Below, in pieces: positions 46,562 through 51,876 of a stretch of 51,876 bases of DNA. The position numbers and the translations under genes are program-made. Positions within the stretch are counted from its first letter, which is position 1, and each line of letters starts with the position of its first letter. A model generated the notes under the pieces. It was not told the DNA's origin. It saw nothing but the letters and a program-made list of their open reading frames with translations, and made no database searches. The DNA is from Methanosphaera stadtmanae (lineage in GTDB: Archaea; Methanobacteriota; Methanobacteria; Methanobacteriales; Methanobacteriaceae): assembly GCA_015062805.1 (NCBI GenBank), contig SUTQ01000005.1:64143-116018 (forward strand). The letters are read 5' to 3'.

Positions 46562-47431
46562 TTATTGATGTTTTAAATTATTATCAAAATCTTTTAATAA
46601 ATCATACAACTTTGGAATTGCTTTTTCAAATTTAACTCCGTAATTATGTTTAGGGTCATCAATAGTGTATTCAATAGCTTTTTTAGTAAATTCACCAGCT
46701 ATTTTAGCTGAAGCGGATGGACTTTTTCCAATTAATGAAGCCCCTACAAAAGATGAAGCAAAAACATCTCCTGTTCCATGTGTTACATAATCTATTTTAT
46801 TGTTGTATACTATATTTACTTCAGAGGGGTTATCTTTATCTATAACAATCATTCCTATTTTGCCTTCTTTATGAGTATCACCCTTTAAAATGACATATTT
46901 ATTTGTAAATTTACAAAGTTCCCTTGCCATTTCAATCATTTCTTCTTTGGAGAAGTTTTCTTTCCATTTCTTATGCAATAGATAACAAGCTTCTGTTGTA
47001 TTTGGGAGAATGAAGTCTCCTAATTTACAATGTTCACCCATCTTATCAGCAAAATCCTGGTCAAATCCATAATAAAATTCTCCAAAATCTGCCATAGCAG
47101 GATCTACATAAACTTGCCCTTCAGGTTTTAGTCTGGAATTTATAATGTCTTTAATGTATTTTAATTGTTTGCTTGATCCAATATAACCAGTATATATTGC
47201 ATCAAAAGAGATGTCCTCTTTTTCCCAATGTCTTAATATTGCGGGAAAATCTTCTGTTAAATCTCTAAAAGTATAATCTGTAAATCCTGAAGTATGTGTG
47301 GATAACACAGCACTTGGTAATATTGCTGTTTCTATTCCAAAAGCAGATATAATCGGCAATGCAACAGTTATCGAACATTGTCCAAAACAGGAAATATCCT
47401 GGATAGTTAAAATTCTTATACTTTCACTCAT
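46562..47431 (-). CDS. Pyridoxamine/pyridoxal kinase-like protein of the ribokinase family (289 aa)
   Basis: N-terminal TIQDISCFGQCSITVALPII and AVLSTHTSGF fit the pyridoxamine-kinase group; DPAMADFGEFY binds the nucleotide side; the C-terminal anion-hole motif HGTGDVFAS carries the catalytic Asp. Reaction: ATP-dependent phosphorylation of a vitamin B6 vitamer, or, in this superfamily, of hydroxymethylpyrimidine. First gene of the unit with the CytX-like permease. AGGT precedes ATG by seven bases. Context leaves it open whether B6 or the thiamine pyrimidine is the true substrate. Confidence 0.85.
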   Translation of the reverse strand: MSESIRILTIQDISCFGQCSITVALPIISAFGIETAILPSAVLSTHTSGFTDYTFRDLTEDFPAILRHWEKEDISFDAIYTGYIGSSKQLKYIKDIINSRLKPEGQVYVDPAMADFGEFYYGFDQDFADKMGEHCKLGDFILPNTTEACYLLHKKWKENFSKEEMIEMARELCKFTNKYVILKGDTHKEGKIGMIVIDKDNPSEVNIVYNNKIDYVTHGTGDVFASSFVGASLIGKSPSASAKIAGEFTKKAIEYTIDDPKHNYGVKFEKAIPKLYDLLKDFDNNLKHQ

Positions 47432-47853
47432 ATTTAAAACCTAATTTTGTATTTTTGAATATTATTTTTAACATTGTTATATAATACTATGTCAGCAATA
47501 TGATATATAATTAAGCATTAAATTGTTTAATTGGATAATATTTAGACATAAACTAAATTTTAATATATCATTATTTGTCTTATTCTTTTATTATATAAAA
47601 TTGTAAATTTATTTGAATAATAGCTTTTTGATTTTTAATTAAATTTTTCTACAATAATATAACATCAATGAAAAATTTTAAAACCGTTTAATGTAAACTC
47701 CATCTTGTCTTTAAAATTCCAGGAGTATACTAAGGATAATAAGATAAATATGTTATGATAGACAATCATATAGTAATAATTTAATAAGAATAAAGAATAA
47801 CCTGTTTCTATGCAGGTAGTATTTCTTTATGAAAAATTTTTGAGGTAATTAAA
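47432..47853. other. Divergent intergenic region between kinase and TfoX-domain genes
   Basis: No gene. A small hairpin ACCTG-N8-CAGGT (47800-47817), whose A/T-rich flanks AAAGAATA and TATTTCTTT extend pairing with bulges, lies in the presumed leader of the TfoX-domain gene. No thiamine-pyrophosphate riboswitch signature was seen on the kinase side. Confidence 0.4.
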
Positions 47854-48108
47854 ATGGGGGAACTGTCTAAGCTGCCAAATATTGGTAAAGTACTTGAAGA
47901 ACAGTTAAATGATGTTGGAATAAATACTGTTGATGAACTGATTGAGATGGGCAGTAAAGAAGCATGGCTGAAAATTAAAGAAAGAGATGATAGTGCATGT
48001 ATAAACAAGTTAATGGCACTTGAAGGAGCTATACAAAACATTCGTTGGCATGACTTATCGGATGAGGATAAAAAAAATTTAAAGGATTTTTATAATATTT
48101 ACAAATAG
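47854..48108 (+). CDS. TfoX C-terminal domain protein (84 aa)
   Basis: The whole protein is a TfoX/Sxy C-terminal domain: LSKLPNIGKVLEEQLNDVGI opens with a helix-hairpin-helix-like turn, followed by TVDELIEMGSKEAWLKI and a closing helical stretch with ALEGAIQNIRWHDLS. Stand-alone versions of this domain are common in bacteria and some methanogens; function unknown, possibly nucleic-acid or protein binding. TGAGGT sits seven bases before ATG. Monocistronic. Confidence 0.88.
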   Translation: MGELSKLPNIGKVLEEQLNDVGINTVDELIEMGSKEAWLKIKERDDSACINKLMALEGAIQNIRWHDLSDEDKKNLKDFYNIYK

Positions 48109-48273
48109 TCATGTTTAGAATAATTTCAGAAAAGAGAATAAAATCACACATAAAATTGAATAGATGTTAATAATTAGTAATGTAACAGTTCTAAAAAAAT
48201 TCATATATGAAAATATTTGAATATTGATTTTCAAAGATAATTATTGAAAGAATAGTTTATTGGGGGTGATATT

Positions 48274-49158
48274 ATGTTTAATCAACTGGAAAATTTTAAA
48301 AAAACATCAGAAACGCTTAAAGAAGCGGTTCTAGCAGAAAATAGGTATTCTCCATTAATTGAAACTTATATTTTCATTTTTTCATATATAGCACTTATGC
48401 TTATTCTGGCATTGATTACATTAGTTCTGACAGAAGGAGTGCCGGCTGGAAGTGATTTATATGTACTGTTAACGCTGGGAGCATTTATTGTCCCGATAAT
48501 GGTAGCACTTTTTGTAATTATAAAAGTGGAAAAAAGAAATCTTAGAGGTATAGGTTTCAGTCGGGGAAATATTGTATCATCATTACTTAAGGGATTTATT
48601 ATAGGCTTTGTAATGTTTGTCCTGGTAGTAATTATAGGTATGGCATTAGGCCAATATTCCTTTGCAGGATATGACTTTTCATCACTAAACCTGGCAGTTC
48701 CATATATTATAGTGTTTATTATTCAACCATTTGCAGAAGAGATATATACTAGAGGATGGATAATTCCATTATTTTCCAAAAACTACAGTGTTTTTGTAGC
48801 AATTCTTGTTTCAACACTATTTTTTGTAGTGGGACACATGGGAAACAATGGGTTCAATCTTGTTTCAATAATCAGTTTAATACTCTTTAGTATATTGTTG
48901 TCAATATTGTTTTTAAAAGCAGATAATATATGGATTTGTGGAGCATTACATTCAGCATGGAACTTTACACAAAGTTATCTCTTAGGATTTAACGTAAGCG
49001 GTATCGAAACAAGTTCAATTCTACACTTCAGTCAGACAACACCAAACATAATTAATGGTGGTGTTTATGGTCCTGAAGCAGGGCTGATATCATTATTGGT
49101 TACCTTTTTGGCAATAATCTTTGTATGGAAAGTGGATTTCAATAAAAAACTTTTCTAA
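48274..49158 (+). CDS. CPBP-family intramembrane metalloprotease (294 aa)
   Basis: Seven to eight membrane helices. The catalytic motifs of the CAAX/bacteriocin-processing family are complete: Glu155-Glu156 and Arg160 (FAEEIYTRGW), His188 (VVGHMGNN) and His226 (GALHSAWNF). Such enzymes cleave peptides inside the membrane, in eukaryotic Rce1 after prenylation and in bacteria in peptide maturation or immunity. The N-terminal 28 residues are soluble and charged. GGGGGTGA with six bases after GGGGGT precedes ATG, a strong SD. No peptide-substrate gene is recognisable next to it. Confidence 0.9.
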   Translation: MFNQLENFKKTSETLKEAVLAENRYSPLIETYIFIFSYIALMLILALITLVLTEGVPAGSDLYVLLTLGAFIVPIMVALFVIIKVEKRNLRGIGFSRGNIVSSLLKGFIIGFVMFVLVVIIGMALGQYSFAGYDFSSLNLAVPYIIVFIIQPFAEEIYTRGWIIPLFSKNYSVFVAILVSTLFFVVGHMGNNGFNLVSIISLILFSILLSILFLKADNIWICGALHSAWNFTQSYLLGFNVSGIETSSILHFSQTTPNIINGGVYGPEAGLISLLVTFLAIIFVWKVDFNKKLF

Positions 49159-49519
49159 TTTCTTTTTTTATTTAAAATTAATTCGAAATTAAAAACAATA
49201 AATTGGCGGTTATTTTTCTTAAATATAATATATTATTTAATTTTTTCTAATTTAGACCTAAATCAATAATATTTGCAGTATATTGGGGTAATGTTAATGT
49301 GAAGTATGTTTGAGCAGATAACATTATTAAAATCAATATTAAATATTTATATTTTTTAAAAAGTAATGAAATTAGTTCATTTATTTATATCCTTTTGTTT
49401 TGAAAAATTAATATTTTACTTTCTTAGTTAATCAAAATATTTTTTTCCAATTCAATAGCAATTATATTTGAATTTCCGGTAATATAAATCAATAAAAAAA
49501 AGAAGTTGAAGAAGAATTG
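49159..49519. other. Intergenic between converging CPBP and YhgE genes
   Basis: AT-rich, with T-runs on both strands (plus after 49165; minus T8-9 near 49493-49501). No ORF or structure recognised. Confidence 0.4.
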
Positions 49520-51773
49520 TTAATTGAAAAGATTGGATTCCTCTAATTTTTCTTCAAAATATTTTGTTCGTTTATCCCAGTGTTGTTTAAGCATTATGGA
49601 TGCAAAAACAACTCTGCAGTCAATACTAAAAGGAATACAAAGGACAATAGATAGTTTGACCATATCAATCCCAGTTGGGCTTCACGAACCATTGTAATTG
49701 CATGAGTCATTGGCAGATATGGATAAATGACTCCAAAGATACCATTCATAATCTCTATAGGATATATTCCTCCGGAACCGGATATCTGGAATACCAGCAG
49801 TAAAATTGCCACTCCTTTTCCGACTTCACCAAATAGGGAACTGAGGGAATATATTATGGCCATGAATACTATCGCTACAAAGTAGCATGAAAGCACAAAC
49901 ATCAATGGATTTGAAACATCAATTCCCATGATGAAAGATCCAATTAATGTTACTGTTGTCTGCAGTATTGCCATGATATTAAAAAGCAGGAGTTTACCGT
50001 TGTATACTTCATGCGGCTTATATTTTGTTCCTACACTACTTCCCGTTTTTAACATTACTGTGTTGATGAGTGCACCTACCCACATGGACAATACAAGATA
50101 AAATGGTGCTACCTGTGAACCGTAATTGCTTGTCGGGAACTCTTCATGTCTTTTCAGTATTACCGGAGAATAGAAGTAATCTCCAATATCCTCCTGATTT
50201 GCATCGGTAATGGCCGACAATTGTTCGGCGGCAAAACCTATTTCATCTGAAGCATTTCTTAAAGCGGAAGCTGATGAATATCCCAGCAGTTCTGCACCGT
50301 CGGCCAATTCTATTGTACCATCTGAGAGAACATGAATTCCATTTGATAGTTCATTTGCACCACTAGCCAGTTTTGATGAACCTTCTGCTAATTCGGAAGA
50401 ACCATCGGAAAGAGTATGCAAACCATTTGCCAAAGTTCCTGAACCTTCGGATACCTGGTGAGCTCCAGTATTTAACTGACCAAGTGACTGATTTGTATTA
50501 TTCAATTCAGTGTTAATTTTTTCGAGCAATTCATGTATTTTTGGACTGTCATTGTTTTTTATTGCTTCATTGAGCTGTGACATATCTTGTGAAATATTAC
50601 TAAACCTATTGGATAGGTTATGTGTTCTTCCTGAAACAGCATTTGCATAATTTGCCATATTGGCTGCATCATGGGTCAGATTGTAGGATTCACCGAAGAG
50701 TTTATATGCATCTGATGATACTTCCGACGATTGATTGTCAACATTACGCATATTTTCGGCAAGACTGGAAGTTTGCGAATCAAGGTCATCTACATCGTCT
50801 CTTATTTTGTAAGTGTTTCCACCACCCTCGATAACATTTTTGATTTTCAGGAAAATACTGTAGATATCACTGCTTTTATCGGCAATTTGTTGCGTACCAT
50901 CAGATACCTGACTGGCACCACTGGCAAGTTCATCAGCACCATTGGCTAATTTAACTGAACCTACAGACAATGAATTTGCTCCGCTGGACACTGCATTTGC
51001 TCCGGATGCTAATTGATTTGAACCACTTGAAAGCGTATTTGCTCCTGCAGTCAATTGGTTTGCACCATCTTTCACTTTATCGGCACCGGCAGATAACTTA
51101 TCCGCACCGGCATCCATTTTATCGGCACCACTAGCCAAACCTTCCTGTAATTCTCCTAGTTTACCGACGGCAGCCACATCAATAAATGAAACAATTTTTG
51201 CGTTGAGTTTGTTATAAACTTCCTTTGCGGCAGCATCTGTAAGCTTAGCAGCTACCGGATTGGATTTCTCATTGACAATATATTCCAGTTCAGCAGAATG
51301 TGGATTACCATTTACTATTGATACGACCGATTCACTGAAATTATGGGGTATGATTATACCGGCATAATATGTTCCATTATGAACACCTGTACGCAGTTCG
51401 TCGGGCATGACAAAAACCCACTCAAAATCAGTATTTTCCTTCAAAGAAAGAACCAATTCTTCCCCTACGTTAATTTTCTTACCGTCATATGTTGTTCCGT
51501 TATCCCATTGGCTATGGCAAATTGAACATGATTCGTATTTTCATAAGGATCCCAACATGCATATATATTAACCAGCCCATACAATGAGGGCAGTATAATA
51601 AGACCCAATAACAACAATATTACTATAGGATTTGAGAAAGCTGACCTGTAATCCTTCTTCATTATTTCCAAAATATTGTTTTAGGATTCCTCTTTTCTTT
51701 GGGATAAGTTAGCTTTATTTAAAATAGTGCTTCGATTATTCTCTTCCTTTTTTCCAAGGTCTAATTTTTTCAT
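49520..51773 (-). pseudogene. YhgE/Pip-family membrane protein gene with an in-frame stop and two frameshifts
   Basis: Reconstructed product is about 750 aa. ATG 51773 with GGGAGAG upstream starts MKKLDLGKKEENNRS; after 31 codons a TAA (51683-51681) interrupts the frame, which continues as NNILEIMKKDYRSAFSNP and a membrane segment. A frameshift near 51505-51511 splits FAIAN from WDNGTTYDGKKINVGEELV. The central part has long heptad-like SGA/A(D/N)xLxxGA repeats (residues about 180-470, coiled stalk as in YhgE/Pip), then six membrane segments. A third lesion in a T5 run (49604-49608) moves the true end, KQHWDKRTKYFEEKLEES, out of frame. Both shifts equal one lost base. Family: phage-infection-protein/ESX-like exporter relatives. 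Translation could begin at TTG 51671, yielding only 68 aa. Confidence 0.85.
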
Positions 51774-51876
51774 TATCCACTCTCCCTATGAAGTCAATTT
51801 AAGAAGAATCTATCTTTTAGTAATCAACATCATATAGTTTAATTATTCTAAAGAAGGCTTCTTGACTTAAATGAAT

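Noticed and set aside
49594-51456. Methyl-accepting chemotaxis or coiled-coil signalling protein, suggested by the heptad-like stalk
   Set aside because: The SGA/ADKLSAGA-type repeats, flanking membrane segments and the N- and C-terminal pieces fit YhgE/Pip; no HAMP or signalling domain is present.

Overview
The window is AT-rich DNA from a methanogenic archaeon of the order Methanobacteriales, most likely Methanosphaera (M. stadtmanae or a close relative). The grounds are: very large Asn/Thr-rich secreted proteins built from right-handed beta-helix and Ig-like repeats; an ExbB/MotA-like channel with DUF2149 and DUF2162 partners; an archaeal nicotianamine synthase-like enzyme; DUF4013 and SpoIIM-type membrane proteins; TATA-box promoters and poly-T terminators. 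No rRNA, tRNA, CRISPR array or insertion sequence was found by eye. The genus call rests on gene content and composition, not on a marker gene.

Region 1 (1-25156) is an island of surface proteins. It holds the 3' end of a membrane-anchored repeat protein, an 832-aa beta-helix/Ig protein, a small exported protein, a 1652-aa adhesin-like protein, the DUF2162-ExbB-DUF2149 operon, an adhesin of about 1120 aa, a 5'-truncated and frameshifted adhesin remnant (15353-17760), and a 2203-aa adhesin-like protein. Several share one beta-helix capping module, and the two largest end in nearly the same C-terminal residues.

Region 2 (25404-34824) mixes accessory and metabolic genes: an alpha/beta-hydrolase-like protein with Asp at the nucleophile position, an 855-bp stretch without a convincing gene, a nicotianamine synthase-like enzyme, a small secreted protein, an M42 aminopeptidase, a flavodoxin/ferredoxin (EFR1-type) protein, a ClC channel/antiporter, a DUF4013 protein and an orphan amino-acid-type binding protein.

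Region 3 (35034-51773) contains a flavoprotein disulfide-reductase/NADH oxidase pseudogene with two frameshifts, a SHOCT protein next to a membrane protein, an exported protein of unknown function, a SpoIIM-like protein, a secreted papain-like protease fused to a beta-helix (reading frame cut by one in-frame stop), an SLC13/ArsB-type transporter, a CytX-like permease with a pyridoxamine-kinase-like enzyme, a TfoX C-terminal domain protein, a CPBP protease and a YhgE/Pip pseudogene with three lesions.

Two themes cut across the window. First, several exported proteins have no ATG/GTG/TTG where the signal peptide and Shine-Dalgarno site put the start; in each an ATA (or ATT) sits there. Second, there are five frameshifts, all equivalent to loss of one base, plus two in-frame TAA stops, all in accessory genes. 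This is either real gene decay or a base-dropping sequence error, and the window alone cannot decide.
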